Source: Thalassotalea_B piscium_A (lineage in GTDB: Bacteria > Pseudomonadota > Gammaproteobacteria > Enterobacterales > Alteromonadaceae). Taken from it: 64,000 nt of DNA. The DNA lies in the NCBI GenBank assembly GCA_049347715.1, contig CP186339.1:3410001-3474000 (forward strand), given 5' to 3'. Within the stretch, counting starts at the first letter, position 1, and each line of letters starts with the position of its first letter. Positions 1 to 10,334 of the stretch are shown here, piece by piece. The notes beneath the pieces are model-generated. The model had not been told where the DNA came from. It saw nothing but the letters and a program-made list of their open reading frames with translations, and searched no databases. A program made the translations under genes and the position numbers.

Positions 1-566
1 ACCATAGGATGTAAATGTAAAAAAGACGCATCGCTTTCGTCAGCTTCTGCGATTAAATACCGACTGCTGCCTAAACGCGCGTTAGTACCCGCACTATTTA
101 ATAAACCACCAATAACAAAAGTTGGATCTAATTCCCCTTCAGCAAAAACACTGGCAATTAAACTTGTCGTTGTTGTTTTTCCATGTGTTCCTGCAATAGC
201 AACACCATGACGAAAGCGCATCAATTCCGCTAACATTTCAGCACGTCTAACGACAGGAATTCTTTGCTCTGCAGCAAAGGCAATTTCAGGGTTACTCGTA
301 TCAATAGCTGTCGAGACAACGATAACACTTGCCCCTTTAATATTGTCTTGATGATGGCCAATAGTGATTTTAGCGCCTAACTTTTGTAAACGCTTCACAA
401 CCGCATTCTCGCCTATATCAGACCCTGTAATGGTATAACCTTCATTAAGCAATACTTCTGCTATTCCACCCATACCTGCACCACCGATACCAACGAAATG
501 TATAACAGATACACGTCGCATTTCAGGTATTTTTATTGGCTGCATATTACGGTTTCTATTGCTCAT
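1..566 (-). CDS. murC: UDP-N-acetylmuramate--L-alanine ligase MurC (partial, N-terminal part)
   Basis: MurC adds L-alanine to UDP-MurNAc, the first cytoplasmic step in building the peptidoglycan stem peptide. Only about the first 188 residues are present because the gene runs off the left edge. The visible part has the N-terminal nucleotide-binding glycine motif (VGIGGAGM) and the Mur-ligase P-loop GTHGKTTT. The ATG at 566 overlaps the murG stop codon in a TAATG junction, so translation is probably coupled. It is the last dcw gene in the window; ftsQ/ftsA/ftsZ would be expected further left (inference). Confidence 0.95.
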   Translation of the reverse strand, partial: MSNRNRNMQPIKIPEMRRVSVIHFVGIGGAGMGGIAEVLLNEGYTITGSDIGENAVVKRLQKLGAKITIGHHQDNIKGASVIVVSTAIDTSNPEIAFAAEQRIPVVRRAEMLAELMRFRHGVAIAGTHGKTTTTSLIASVFAEGELDPTFVIGGLLNSAGTNARLGSSRYLIAEADESDASFLHLHPM

Positions 567-1666
567 TAACTTACTCTTCGTTGAACTAATTCTGCACACG
601 CTTGTGCTACTTTTATGGTAGCGTCAGCATGAGCGGCGTTATGTGCAGCTTTAGACATTGACTGCAATACCTTATCTGAAATAAACAAACTATTGAGCAT
701 TTGCGCTAAGCTTGTTCCATTAAAATCTTTTTGTGGGATCAGTTTCGCTGCCCCTTGTGCCACCAAATAGTTGGCATTTTTAGTTTGATGATCATCAACT
801 GCATGTGGTAGTGGAATAAAAATAGCGGGCTTAGCAGCCATCGCTAATTCAGATACCGTTAGCGCTCCCGAACGACAAATAACAACATCCGCCCAGCGAT
901 AAGCTTCAGCCATATCATCAATAAACTCAGTCACTTTAATTTGGTCTTCTTTTAAACCATATTTTTGATAACTCGCTAACACATCATCTTGATTGCCTTT
1001 ACCTGTTTGATGCCAAACATTTAAATGCTGTACTTTTATTTGGTTCACCGTTTGAGGAACAACAGTGTTTAAGATCTGCGCGCCTAAACTTCCCCCGACC
1101 ACTAGCACTTTTTTACTTGTACTCGGTTCCATCGGCATAACATTTTCAATCGAAATAATGTCGCTTCGTAACGGATTACCAACTACTTGATATTTAGCAT
1201 TATTTTTAAATGCGCCTGGAAATGCGCTCAATACAGTACTGGCTAAATAAGATAAAAAGCGATTACTTAAACCTGCCACGGCATTTTGTTCATGCAACAC
1301 TAGGGGTTTACCCATTAACCAAGCAGCAAAACCACCAGGCGCACTTGCGTATCCACCCATACCAAGAACAACGTCTGGTTGCACTTGACGAATAACACGC
1401 ACAGATTGAATAACTGATTGCATCAATTTAAATGGAGTTTTTAACCATTCTTGCCAATTTTTATTACGTATACCGGCGATATTGATAAATGAGATCTCAA
1501 AACCATGTTCAGGAACTAAGGTCGCTTCCATACGTTTTGCCGTACCCAACCAATGAATATTCCAACCTTGTTGCTGTAAATGTTGCGCGACCGCAATACC
1601 AGGAAAAATATGTCCTCCTGTGCCTCCAGCCATCACTAATAAAGTTGGCGCTTTGTTATCAGTCAT
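566..1666 (-). CDS. murG: UDP-GlcNAc--undecaprenyl-PP-MurNAc-pentapeptide transferase MurG
   Basis: MurG is the membrane-associated GT28 glycosyltransferase that converts lipid I to lipid II at the inner face of the cytoplasmic membrane. With the ATG at 1666 the protein has 366 residues, close to the family norm. The N-terminal GGTGGH motif lies at residues 14-19, and the C-terminal half carries the donor-binding stretch around RSGALTVSELA. An upstream in-frame codon at 1744 would add 26 residues inside ftsW. I reject it because 1666 has an AGGTGG ribosome-binding site and places the catalytic motif correctly. The gene overlaps ftsW by 8 bp. Confidence 0.97.
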   Translation of the reverse strand: MTDNKAPTLLVMAGGTGGHIFPGIAVAQHLQQQGWNIHWLGTAKRMEATLVPEHGFEISFINIAGIRNKNWQEWLKTPFKLMQSVIQSVRVIRQVQPDVVLGMGGYASAPGGFAAWLMGKPLVLHEQNAVAGLSNRFLSYLASTVLSAFPGAFKNNAKYQVVGNPLRSDIISIENVMPMEPSTSKKVLVVGGSLGAQILNTVVPQTVNQIKVQHLNVWHQTGKGNQDDVLASYQKYGLKEDQIKVTEFIDDMAEAYRWADVVICRSGALTVSELAMAAKPAIFIPLPHAVDDHQTKNANYLVAQGAAKLIPQKDFNGTSLAQMLNSLFISDKVLQSMSKAAHNAAHADATIKVAQACAELVQRRVS

Positions 1667-2888
1667 TTCGCCCACCTTTTGTTTTTTTGCTCTTGCTATT
1701 ACTTGATGTTGCTTGAATACTTTGCAATCTAATTTCATGATCAATTCTAATTAATACAACAACAGCTAATGTCATAATAATCATGGAACTACCACCGTAA
1801 CTAATTAATGGCATAGTTAATCCTTTCGTTGGGACAACACCCGCACTAGCTCCCACATTAACAGCGGCTTGAAAGCTCATCCAAATGGCAATGGAATAAG
1901 CAAAAAAACCTTCAAAATATTTTTCTTTGTTGATGGCTTTACGCCCCAATAACATGGCTTTAATCACTAACGCCATACTCAGCATTAAAATCAAACTAAT
2001 ACCCACAAAACCTAACTCTTCAGCGACCACTGCCATAACAAAATCAGTGTGTGCTTCCGGTAAATATTCTAACTTTTGAATACTATTGCCTAAGCCTTGA
2101 CCTAAAAACTCACCTCGGCCATATGCCATAAGTGATTGTGTTAATTGATAACCACTACCAAATGGATCTTTCCAAGGGTCTAAAAACCCAGTCACTCTCG
2201 CCCAGCGATAAGGTGATAAGTAAGCTAAAGCAGTAATAGCCGTAAGTCCTACTGCGGCTACACTAATAAATTGCCATAATTTAGCACCCGCTAAAAATAA
2301 CAATCCAAAAGTAGTAACAAACATCACAATAACGGTACCTAAATCAGGCTGTAATAATAACAGTCCAGCTAAAACCCCGAAGACAAACAATGGTTTGAGA
2401 AATCCTTTTACATTTTCCATAACTTCGTCACGTCGTCTAACCATATAGGCAGAGAGGTAACAAAATAAAAATAATTTAGCAGGTTCCGCCGCTTGAATAG
2501 TGATAGGACCTAATACAATCCAACGTGTAGAACCATTGACCGTGCGTCCAACAAGCAGTACCACTAGTAGTAATAACATTGCTAAAAACAATAATTTAAA
2601 ACTATGTTTATGCCAAAAACTCATAGGTATTTGTAACGTCAGTCCCGCTATACCAATACTTAAGCAGATATAAATCATATGACGTATAACAAAGTGAAAC
2701 GGATTACCGAACAAACGATCAGCAATAGGCATGGAAGAACTTGCTACCATGACCAACCCCATCATATACATACAGATCGCAAGAATAATATACGAGCGAT
2801 CGAAGGTTGATACCGAATAGTGCGTTGGCATTATCCATTGTGGTAGTTTAAATTTAGGCCAAGTGTAATGGCTAGCCACAACAGTCAT
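1659..2888 (-). CDS. ftsW: Peptidoglycan glycosyltransferase FtsW (SEDS family)
   Basis: FtsW is the septal SEDS polymerase that links lipid II into glycan strands together with FtsI (PBP3). The 409-residue product has about ten hydrophobic segments and the long periplasmic loop typical of SEDS proteins. That loop contains PYRWARV and the acidic motif EAHTDFV, which matches the region of the essential catalytic Asp. The start codon overlaps the murD stop as TAATG. Its partner ftsI is in the same operon, as in E. coli. Confidence 0.97.
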   Translation of the reverse strand: MTVVASHYTWPKFKLPQWIMPTHYSVSTFDRSYIILAICMYMMGLVMVASSSMPIADRLFGNPFHFVIRHMIYICLSIGIAGLTLQIPMSFWHKHSFKLLFLAMLLLLVVLLVGRTVNGSTRWIVLGPITIQAAEPAKLFLFCYLSAYMVRRRDEVMENVKGFLKPLFVFGVLAGLLLLQPDLGTVIVMFVTTFGLLFLAGAKLWQFISVAAVGLTAITALAYLSPYRWARVTGFLDPWKDPFGSGYQLTQSLMAYGRGEFLGQGLGNSIQKLEYLPEAHTDFVMAVVAEELGFVGISLILMLSMALVIKAMLLGRKAINKEKYFEGFFAYSIAIWMSFQAAVNVGASAGVVPTKGLTMPLISYGGSSMIIMTLAVVVLIRIDHEIRLQSIQATSSNSKSKKTKGGRND

Positions 2889-4264
2889 TAGCTAGCCTCC
2901 TGCATTTTTTCATGAATAGCATTAACAAATGCTTGTCCACGTTCTTCATAGTTACGGAACATATCAATGCTGGCACATGCCGGTGACAACAGCACAATAT
3001 CACCTGGAGAGGCAAGTAATTTAGCTTGATTAACCGCAGCGTCCATTGAATCCACAAGCTCAACTTTCGCTGTTAATGCCGCAATTTTTCTGCTGTCTTT
3101 TCCTAAAGCAAACACCTTCGACACATATTGATTAAATAATGATTTTAAAGGAGAAAAATCAGCACCTTTGCCCTCACCACCAGCAATTAAAATGAGCTTA
3201 TTACCGTTAGGTATCGTTGGCGCTAAACCGGTAATGGCAGCAACTGTGGCACCGACATTGGTCGCTTTAGAGTCGTTTATCCAACAAATTTGATCGCTTG
3301 TCGTAACGCGTTGGCAACGATGAGCTAACCCCATAAAGGTTTTTAGATGTGGCAACATATCGGTAATTGACCATGATAAGCTCTGACCTAAAGCTAACAC
3401 CGCTAAGTAATTAACTGCATTATGTAATCCTGCTAAAGGTAATTCAGATAAAGCCATTAAAGCTTGCTTACCTTGCATCAAGTAGTACTGATCATCGATT
3501 TTTTCTAAACCAAAATTGCTCGCTTTAGCAGCATCAGTGCCAAAACTTATACATTGTTCAACTTCATAGTTACTGGGTACTTGAGTTAAACTATCTTGGC
3601 GATTAATAACCGCTACTTTGCATTGCTGGTAAACCCGCCCCTTAATTTTCGCATAATTTTCTAATGTATGATGACGGTCAAGATGATCATCACTCACATT
3701 TAAGACACAAGCTCCCACAGTCTTTAAACTCGATAAAAATTCCAGCTGAAAACTTGAAAGCTCAAAAATATAACTGTCAACATTACTCGATAGTTGGCTT
3801 AATACGGGTATACCAATATTTCCGCCTAGTCCTACCTTTTTACCTAATGCATTGCCGATATGAGCTAACAATGACACAACAGTAGACTTACCATTAGAGC
3901 CAGTCACAGCCACTACCGGCTTGGTATTAATTTGACAAAAAAGCTCAACATCACCTAACACTTGGCAATCAGCGGCAATATGTTCTGCAATAGCTTCAGC
4001 CGCAATATCAATCCCTGGACTCAGAAATATTACTGATGCTTGTTTAATGAGATCTACGCACCAATCCCCTTGATGTAATTCACATTCGGGATAATTAGCG
4101 GCGAATTCTTTCGCATCCAAGACATTTTCTCGGCTATCAATTACTACACAGTTAAGTCCATGCGCTTGTAAAAAACGCAGACAAGAAACACCGGTCAGGC
4201 CTGCGCCTAACACAATAATGTTCTTGTTACTTAATGTAGTAATTACTTGCTCTAAGTTTGTCAT
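2888..4264 (-). CDS. murD: UDP-N-acetylmuramoylalanine--D-glutamate ligase MurD
   Basis: MurD adds D-glutamate to UDP-MurNAc-L-Ala in the cytoplasm. The 458-residue protein shows the N-terminal Rossmann-like motif (VLGAGLTG near residue 18), the ATP P-loop GSNGKST at residues 122-128 and the central Mur-ligase motif with NVSDDHLDRH. It lies 9 bp downstream of mraY and overlaps ftsW by one base, consistent with a single long dcw transcript. Confidence 0.97.
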   Translation of the reverse strand: MTNLEQVITTLSNKNIIVLGAGLTGVSCLRFLQAHGLNCVVIDSRENVLDAKEFAANYPECELHQGDWCVDLIKQASVIFLSPGIDIAAEAIAEHIAADCQVLGDVELFCQINTKPVVAVTGSNGKSTVVSLLAHIGNALGKKVGLGGNIGIPVLSQLSSNVDSYIFELSSFQLEFLSSLKTVGACVLNVSDDHLDRHHTLENYAKIKGRVYQQCKVAVINRQDSLTQVPSNYEVEQCISFGTDAAKASNFGLEKIDDQYYLMQGKQALMALSELPLAGLHNAVNYLAVLALGQSLSWSITDMLPHLKTFMGLAHRCQRVTTSDQICWINDSKATNVGATVAAITGLAPTIPNGNKLILIAGGEGKGADFSPLKSLFNQYVSKVFALGKDSRKIAALTAKVELVDSMDAAVNQAKLLASPGDIVLLSPACASIDMFRNYEERGQAFVNAIHEKMQEAS

Positions 4265-4273
4265 TCTGTCTTG

Positions 4274-5356
4274 TTAACGCAGTTTAAGCGTTGCTAATCC
4301 TATTAAAACTAACACTAATGAAATAATCCAAAAACGCACAATCACGCGCGGTTCTGGCCAGCCTTTTAACTCATAATGATGATGTATTGGTGCCATCCTA
4401 AAAATTCGCTGACCGCGTAATTTATAAGAACCAACTTGTAAGATCACGGAAACGGTTTCCGCAACAAATACTCCACCCATAATAAATAACACTAATTCTT
4501 GACGAACCAATACCGCGATAATCCCTAACGAAGCACCTAAGGCTAAAGAGCCGACATCACCCATAAATACTTGCGCGGGATAAGTGTTAAACCAAAGAAA
4601 ACCTAAGCCAGCACCGACAATCGCAGTACACACCACCACTAATTCGCTGGTTAGAGCAATATGCGGAATATTAAGATATCCTGAAAAATTGACATTACCG
4701 GTGACATAAGCAAATACCGCAAAAGCCCCCGCAACCATAATCGTAGGGACTATCGCTAAACCATCTAAACCGTCTGTTAAATTAACCGCGTTACTTGTAC
4801 CAACAATGACAAAGTAAGCTAGGAAAATATAAAGTACACCTAACTGCGGCATTACATTTTTAACAAAGGGAAGAATAAGTGCCGTTTCTTGTGGTGATTG
4901 CGCACTGGAATATAAGAACAAAGCAACAGCTAAGCCAACAACGGTTTGCCAAAAATACTTCCAACGTGCAATTAAACCATTTGAATCTTTACGTATCACT
5001 TTTCGATAATCATCAACAAAGCCAATAGCACCAAAACTGATAACGACAAAGAGTACCGCCCATACATAGCGATTGGTTAAATCAGCCCAAAGTAAGACAC
5101 TGATCACCACAGCCGCTAAAATTAATAAGCCACCCATAGTTGGTGTACCTGATTTAGACAAATGACTTTCAGGTCCATCATCACGTACTGTTTGCCCTAT
5201 TTGCATGCGTTGTAACGCACGAATTAATTTCGGACCAAAATATAACGAAATAATTAATGCAGTTAACGTCGAGACAATCGCTCGAAAGGTTAAATAAGAA
5301 AACACATTAAAAAAACTATAATACTGCGTTAAATATTCGCCTAACCAAAGTAACAT
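4274..5356 (-). CDS. mraY: Phospho-MurNAc-pentapeptide translocase MraY
   Basis: MraY transfers phospho-MurNAc-pentapeptide to undecaprenyl phosphate, making lipid I in the inner membrane. The product has 360 residues (E. coli 360) and about ten transmembrane segments. It carries the family motifs GFVDDYRK, NAVNLTDGLDGL with the catalytic aspartates, and the C-terminal histidine triplet APIHHHYE. Its ATG overlaps the murF stop (TAATG). Confidence 0.98.
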   Translation of the reverse strand: MLLWLGEYLTQYYSFFNVFSYLTFRAIVSTLTALIISLYFGPKLIRALQRMQIGQTVRDDGPESHLSKSGTPTMGGLLILAAVVISVLLWADLTNRYVWAVLFVVISFGAIGFVDDYRKVIRKDSNGLIARWKYFWQTVVGLAVALFLYSSAQSPQETALILPFVKNVMPQLGVLYIFLAYFVIVGTSNAVNLTDGLDGLAIVPTIMVAGAFAVFAYVTGNVNFSGYLNIPHIALTSELVVVCTAIVGAGLGFLWFNTYPAQVFMGDVGSLALGASLGIIAVLVRQELVLFIMGGVFVAETVSVILQVGSYKLRGQRIFRMAPIHHHYELKGWPEPRVIVRFWIISLVLVLIGLATLKLR

Positions 5357-6753
5357 TAGACTTGCTCCTCTGTTACTTGGCTTTTACACCATTGAATAAT
5401 ATCTTGAACGACAAATTCCATATGGGCACTACGAGAGCCTTTTACTAAAATAGAAATTTGTTGTTCTTCTCCAGCCAATAAAGCTTTTAAACGTGTAATT
5501 AAGGCTTCTCTATCACTAAAATGACAAGCCTTTTTACCTGATTTTCCATTGTAAGCATCTGAAGTGCTTTGACTGAGAACCCCTAAGGTTAATAAGTCAT
5601 CAATTTTACATGTAAAAGCATATTCACCAACTTCTTGATGATAACTACGTGCATCAGAGCCTAGCTCTCCCATATCACCAAGAATCAACACTCGTCTACC
5701 GGGATAACTCGCTAACAACTCAGTTGCTGCTTTGATTGATTCAACATTAGCGTTGTATGTATCATCAATTAATTTTACATGTTCAGATAACTGATAAAGA
5801 TTTAAACGTCCCTTAACTGGAGTCATTTCAGCTAAGCCCAGTCTTATGTCATCTAAACTCGCCCCAAACTCAATCGCTATAGTTGCTGCAGCTACCGCGT
5901 TACAAACGTTATGTTTTCCTGGCACTGATAATTCAATGTAGGTATTCCCGATATGGCTATTTAATTTAAAAGTGGCACAACCATCTTCGTTTAAAACAAC
6001 ATCGGAGCTATAACAATCCGTTTCCTGCTGGCATGAAAAACAACGTACTTTTTTATCAACTAGTCGCCATTGCCATTTATTAGCTAAACGACAGTCTTTG
6101 TTGTAAATAGCAAGTCCATCAGGTTTCATTCCTTCAAAAATTTCACCTTTAGCACGAGCAACACCACATAAATCACCAAAGCCTTCTAAATGCGCTGCTG
6201 CAATGTTGTTGATAATGGCGATATCAGGCTGAACCAGTGCAGAAGTATATGCAATTTCACCCATATGATTAGCACCCAATTCAACTACCGCATAATCATG
6301 GTTTTGCTCTAAGCGTAATAAAGTAAGTGGAACACCAATATCGTTATTAAAATTACCTTCAGTCGCTAACACATTTCCTAAGCGCGACAAAATAGCAGCA
6401 ACCATTTCTTTTACCGTGGTTTTGCCACTACTACCTGTGATGGCAACCACTTTTGGTGACACACGTGAACGCACATAAGCACCTAATTTACCCAAGGCTT
6501 TATGTGTATCGGAAACAATAATTTGTGGCACTTTCACATCACAGCGATGATCAACAATTAAAGCACTTGCACCTTTATCAATCACTTGCTCAATAAATCT
6601 ATGGCCATCAAAATTCACCCCTTTTAGGGCTAAGAAAACTTCATCCGCAACTAGTGAGCGACTATCAGTATTTATCTTCTCAATAATTATATCTTCGCCA
6701 ATAAGTTGGCCATCTAGTGCTTGTGCAATTTCAGATAAACGTAAAGGGATCAT
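5356..6753 (-). CDS. murF: UDP-MurNAc-tripeptide--D-alanyl-D-alanine ligase MurF
   Basis: MurF adds D-Ala-D-Ala to complete the UDP-MurNAc-pentapeptide. At 465 residues it has the Mur-ligase P-loop GSSGKTT at residues 107-113, the ELGANHMGEI segment and a C-terminal domain ending near VLVKGSRSAHMEF. The ATG at 6753 overlaps the murE stop by 4 bp (ATGA). The operon position between murE and mraY is the standard one. Confidence 0.97.
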   Translation of the reverse strand: MIPLRLSEIAQALDGQLIGEDIIIEKINTDSRSLVADEVFLALKGVNFDGHRFIEQVIDKGASALIVDHRCDVKVPQIIVSDTHKALGKLGAYVRSRVSPKVVAITGSSGKTTVKEMVAAILSRLGNVLATEGNFNNDIGVPLTLLRLEQNHDYAVVELGANHMGEIAYTSALVQPDIAIINNIAAAHLEGFGDLCGVARAKGEIFEGMKPDGLAIYNKDCRLANKWQWRLVDKKVRCFSCQQETDCYSSDVVLNEDGCATFKLNSHIGNTYIELSVPGKHNVCNAVAAATIAIEFGASLDDIRLGLAEMTPVKGRLNLYQLSEHVKLIDDTYNANVESIKAATELLASYPGRRVLILGDMGELGSDARSYHQEVGEYAFTCKIDDLLTLGVLSQSTSDAYNGKSGKKACHFSDREALITRLKALLAGEEQQISILVKGSRSAHMEFVVQDIIQWCKSQVTEEQV

Positions 6754-8279
6754 AATATCGCCTCACTTGTATAGAGTTGCTTCACTATTGCTCGCTCATC
6801 ATAAGGACGCTTTTCATTGCCAATAACAATATAATTTTCATGTCCTTTACCCGCTAACAAAATAATGTCATCGGCTTTTGCTAATTTTAAGGTTTGTTCT
6901 ATCGCTAATTGACGGTTAACTTCAACAGTAATAAGGTCAGTGTTCTTACAACCAGCTAAAATATCGTCAATGATACTTTCAGGCACTTCATTACGAGGGT
7001 TATCATTGGTTAACACGAGGTTATCTGCTAACTGCTCAGCTATTTCGCCCATTATTGCTCGCTTACCAGTATCACGGTTTCCACCACAACCAAAAATCAC
7101 CCAAAGTTGCCCATGGCAATGTTGACGACAGGCAAGTAATGCGTTTTTCAAACCATCTGGGGTATGAGCATAATCAACTACTGTGATTGGAAAACCTTCA
7201 CGGTGATAGGTTTCCATACGTCCAGTTATAGGACTGATGCCTGATACCGCTATTGCAATGTCTTTTAATGCAATATTCGATGCCATTAACACACCAATAG
7301 CAGCAAGTAAGTTGTCAATATTAAAGCTGCCTAGTAGAGGGCTCTTAATAGCAACCTCACCTAAATGTGTGGTTAGTTTAAATTGAGCGCCATGCTGACT
7401 ATGCTCAACATCACTTGCGTGAGCATAAGCAGGATACTTAACAATGTCATCACCTTGGCCGTAAGCAATCACTTTCTCTGGGCTAGACCAAGTATGTAAC
7501 CAAGATTTCCCTTGAAGATCATCACCATTAATAATGGCAATTTGACCGGCTTGCTGACTAAATAGTTGATATTTAGTCTGCGCGTAATTTTCCATTGTTC
7601 CGTGGTAATCAAGATGGTCACGAGACAAATTTGAAAAAACAGCGATATGAAAAAGTTGTCCATTAACTCGCTTTTGTGCGAGTGCATGCGACGAAACTTC
7701 CATTGCTACATGTGTAATATTTTCTGTTGAAAATTTATCTAACCACGCTACTAGTTCTGTTGCCCCAGGGGTAGTATTTTCAATTTCAGTTAATGATTCA
7801 ATTCTCCCAGCACCATTCGTACCTATGATCGCGCATGATTGATTTAATGAGTCGAATAACTTAGCAATTAACTGACTAATACTTGTTTTACCATTGGTAC
7901 CAGTAATACCAATGAGATGTAATTTATTTTGAGGATAATGATAAAACTCGCTTGCCAGATTAAATAACTTTTGATTTAACTGATAAAAGCTAATGGCTAA
8001 TATGGAATGTCCATTCGCCGTTAATAATGCTTGCACCGCGCCATGCTCGGCTTTGGTTTCGCATTCAGCCAAAATTAAAGCGCAGTTGCTTGCCAATGCT
8101 TGTGGAATAAAAGTACGTCCATCACTTTCTGAACCTAAAACCGCACAAAATACATCACCGGTTTTAAGGTGACGACTGTCATTTACTAACTGGCAATTTA
8201 AAGGCAAGCTGATATTTTCGTTAAGCACAATACCAAATTGACTTAGCACTTTAGTCATCAGAAGAGCATTAGGCATCAT
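6750..8279 (-). CDS. murE: UDP-MurNAc-tripeptide synthetase MurE (meso-diaminopimelate-adding)
   Basis: MurE adds the third stem-peptide residue. The 509-residue protein carries the P-loop GTNGKTS at residues 127-133 and the substrate-selecting motif DNPRNE beginning at residue 426. DNPR is the signature of meso-diaminopimelate-adding enzymes in Gram-negative bacteria, so the peptidoglycan should be of the meso-DAP type. Two consecutive ATGs (8279 and 8276) are possible starts. The gene overlaps ftsI by 11 bp. Confidence 0.97.
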   Translation of the reverse strand: MMPNALLMTKVLSQFGIVLNENISLPLNCQLVNDSRHLKTGDVFCAVLGSESDGRTFIPQALASNCALILAECETKAEHGAVQALLTANGHSILAISFYQLNQKLFNLASEFYHYPQNKLHLIGITGTNGKTSISQLIAKLFDSLNQSCAIIGTNGAGRIESLTEIENTTPGATELVAWLDKFSTENITHVAMEVSSHALAQKRVNGQLFHIAVFSNLSRDHLDYHGTMENYAQTKYQLFSQQAGQIAIINGDDLQGKSWLHTWSSPEKVIAYGQGDDIVKYPAYAHASDVEHSQHGAQFKLTTHLGEVAIKSPLLGSFNIDNLLAAIGVLMASNIALKDIAIAVSGISPITGRMETYHREGFPITVVDYAHTPDGLKNALLACRQHCHGQLWVIFGCGGNRDTGKRAIMGEIAEQLADNLVLTNDNPRNEVPESIIDDILAGCKNTDLITVEVNRQLAIEQTLKLAKADDIILLAGKGHENYIVIGNEKRPYDERAIVKQLYTSEAIL

Positions 8280-10020
8280 TACGCTCCCCTTTTTGTGCTA
8301 GAACAACGGTTTCGCTGTTCGCATCAGGTGCGATATTAAGTAAACGCAGAGCACCTTTCATTACTCGTGAAAATACAGGGGCAGCAACTTCACCGCCATG
8401 ATATAAATCGCCACCGGGTTCATTAATCACCACGACAACAGCAATTTCAGGGTGAGAAATAGGCGCTATACCTGAAAACAAACCAACGTAATCATTACCG
8501 TAACCGCCTGCTAATGCTTTAAAAGCTGTTCCCGTTTTACCACCTACTCTATATCCATCTACTTTAGCCTTCTGAACATGTTCATTCACAACAGACTCAA
8601 GCATTTTCACCACAGATAAAGTGCTTTTTTCTGAATAAATTCGTTCTTTCTGCTCTGTTACATCTGAATGCTTATCACGTTTTAAAATAGTGAGTGTTGT
8701 TTTAACACCACCATTAGCAATGGTTGAATAGAATCGAGCAAGTTGAAGTGGTGTAGCAGCAACCCCCATACCAAATGATAATGTGGCTAGCTCAAACTTA
8801 GACCAACGTTCGCGTTGGTGCATGATGCCGCTACTTTCGCCAACTAATTCAATACCTGTTTGCTCGCCAAATCCTGCTTCAAAAAATTTATTAAGAAAGT
8901 AATCTTTAGGTAACGACAAGGCTAATTTAGAGGTTCCCATATTCGAGCTGTGAATTAGGATATCTTCCGGCGTCATTTTGCCTCGATTAATAGGATCGCT
9001 AATTCTTCTGCCACCAATACGCATCCATCCCGGGCTTGTATCAATAATACTGTCTGCTTTGACTTCCCCAAACTCTAACGCTGAGATGATAGTTAACGGT
9101 TTCATCGTAGAGCCGGGTTCATAAAAGTCAGTAATCGCTCGATTACGTAAACGATGTAATGCGACCCCTGAACGATTATTTGGGTTATATGAAGGACTAT
9201 TCACTAACGCTAGTACTTCGCCTGTGTGCACATTAGTAACAACTACTGAGCCAGAGGTCGCTTTAAAAGCACGTACAGCACCTTTGAGTTCTTTATAAGC
9301 TAAGGCTTGTATACGTTGGTCAATACTTAAAACCAGATCTTTTGGCGGTGTTGATTCAACATCTTCGATAATCTCAACAGGATTGCCTTTAGCATCTTTT
9401 CTATAACGTTTTTGACCATTTTCACCGGTTAGTAAGCTATCAAAAACACTTTCGCTTCCTTCAATGCCTTTATCATCAATATCAGTAAAACCCACTACGT
9501 GAGCACTAATTTCACCTGATGGATAAAAACGTTTTGATTCTTTACGAAGGTAAATACCAGGAATTTTAAGTTGCTTAATATAAGTAGCCATCGCTGGCGA
9601 CAATTGTCGTTCAACATAAACAAAGCGGCGACGAGGATTTTTGGTAATACGATTTTTTAAATCAACCACGTCTTGATCTAAAACATCAGCTAATGCTTGC
9701 CAATGTTCCACCATAGCTAAACCATTATTTTCAATAACCGTTTTTGGATCAGCCCAGACAGTCTCAACGGGTACACTAACGGCTAGTTCATCACCATTAC
9801 GATCAACAATTGATCCTCTATGTACTTCATTTTCAGACGTTCTTAATGAACGTAAATCACCCTGATGTTTTAGCATATCAGGTTCTATCACTTGGATATA
9901 AGCAGATCGAGCCGCTAAGCTAACATAAATTAACACAATCACAGAAAGCACGACGTAAAAACGCCATGCTACTGTTTTTGGTTTATAATTTACGGCTTTT
10001 TTGCTCACGTTATTACTCAT
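8269..10020 (-). CDS. ftsI: Septal peptidoglycan transpeptidase FtsI (PBP3)
   Basis: FtsI is the monofunctional class B penicillin-binding protein that cross-links septal peptidoglycan with FtsW. It has 583 residues, one N-terminal transmembrane anchor (about residues 20-40), a pedestal domain with the RGSIVDRNG motif, and the transpeptidase domain. The catalytic serine is S304 in GSTMKP (STMK), followed by the SSN motif and KTGT at residues 495-498. The start overlaps the ftsL stop by 4 bp. Confidence 0.97.
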   Translation of the reverse strand: MSNNVSKKAVNYKPKTVAWRFYVVLSVIVLIYVSLAARSAYIQVIEPDMLKHQGDLRSLRTSENEVHRGSIVDRNGDELAVSVPVETVWADPKTVIENNGLAMVEHWQALADVLDQDVVDLKNRITKNPRRRFVYVERQLSPAMATYIKQLKIPGIYLRKESKRFYPSGEISAHVVGFTDIDDKGIEGSESVFDSLLTGENGQKRYRKDAKGNPVEIIEDVESTPPKDLVLSIDQRIQALAYKELKGAVRAFKATSGSVVVTNVHTGEVLALVNSPSYNPNNRSGVALHRLRNRAITDFYEPGSTMKPLTIISALEFGEVKADSIIDTSPGWMRIGGRRISDPINRGKMTPEDILIHSSNMGTSKLALSLPKDYFLNKFFEAGFGEQTGIELVGESSGIMHQRERWSKFELATLSFGMGVAATPLQLARFYSTIANGGVKTTLTILKRDKHSDVTEQKERIYSEKSTLSVVKMLESVVNEHVQKAKVDGYRVGGKTGTAFKALAGGYGNDYVGLFSGIAPISHPEIAVVVVINEPGGDLYHGGEVAAPVFSRVMKGALRLLNIAPDANSETVVLAQKGERNDA

Positions 10021-10331
10021 TTAATTTTTACAATCACTTCAGAATCAACACTTGGACGTATCATTTGAAGTCGTTTTTTGGCTTTACTTTCAATCGTGCT
10101 ATGTTCAGCTAAACTATTCTGTTCAAGTAATAAGTTTCGCCATTCAACATCTAACTCATCACGTTCTGTTAATAAATCTTCTAATTTAATTGTTGTTTGG
10201 CGATTTAAGTGTGTTAAATAAATCACTGAAAACGCAGACGCTACAACCATAAGTAACAACAAATAAACTAAAAAATGACGCTGTATGTCCTGCCAGATAT
10301 CAAACGCCAGCACGACTTTTTTCGTCGCCAT
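10017..10331 (-). CDS. ftsL: Cell division protein FtsL
   Basis: FtsL is a bitopic divisome protein that pairs with FtsB and activates FtsWI. The product is only 104 residues: a short basic cytoplasmic tail, one transmembrane segment at about residues 19-40, and a periplasmic heptad-rich coiled-coil with a typical end (KKRLQMIRP). Sequence conservation in this family is low. The call therefore rests on size, topology and its position between rsmH and ftsI. Confidence 0.93.
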   Translation of the reverse strand: MATKKVVLAFDIWQDIQRHFLVYLLLLMVVASAFSVIYLTHLNRQTTIKLEDLLTERDELDVEWRNLLLEQNSLAEHSTIESKAKKRLQMIRPSVDSEVIVKIK

Positions 10332-10334
10332 TGT

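Noticed and set aside
566..1744. Longer MurG start at 1744
   Set aside because: It adds 26 residues inside ftsW without a ribosome-binding site; the ATG at 1666 has AGGTGG and fits the family length.
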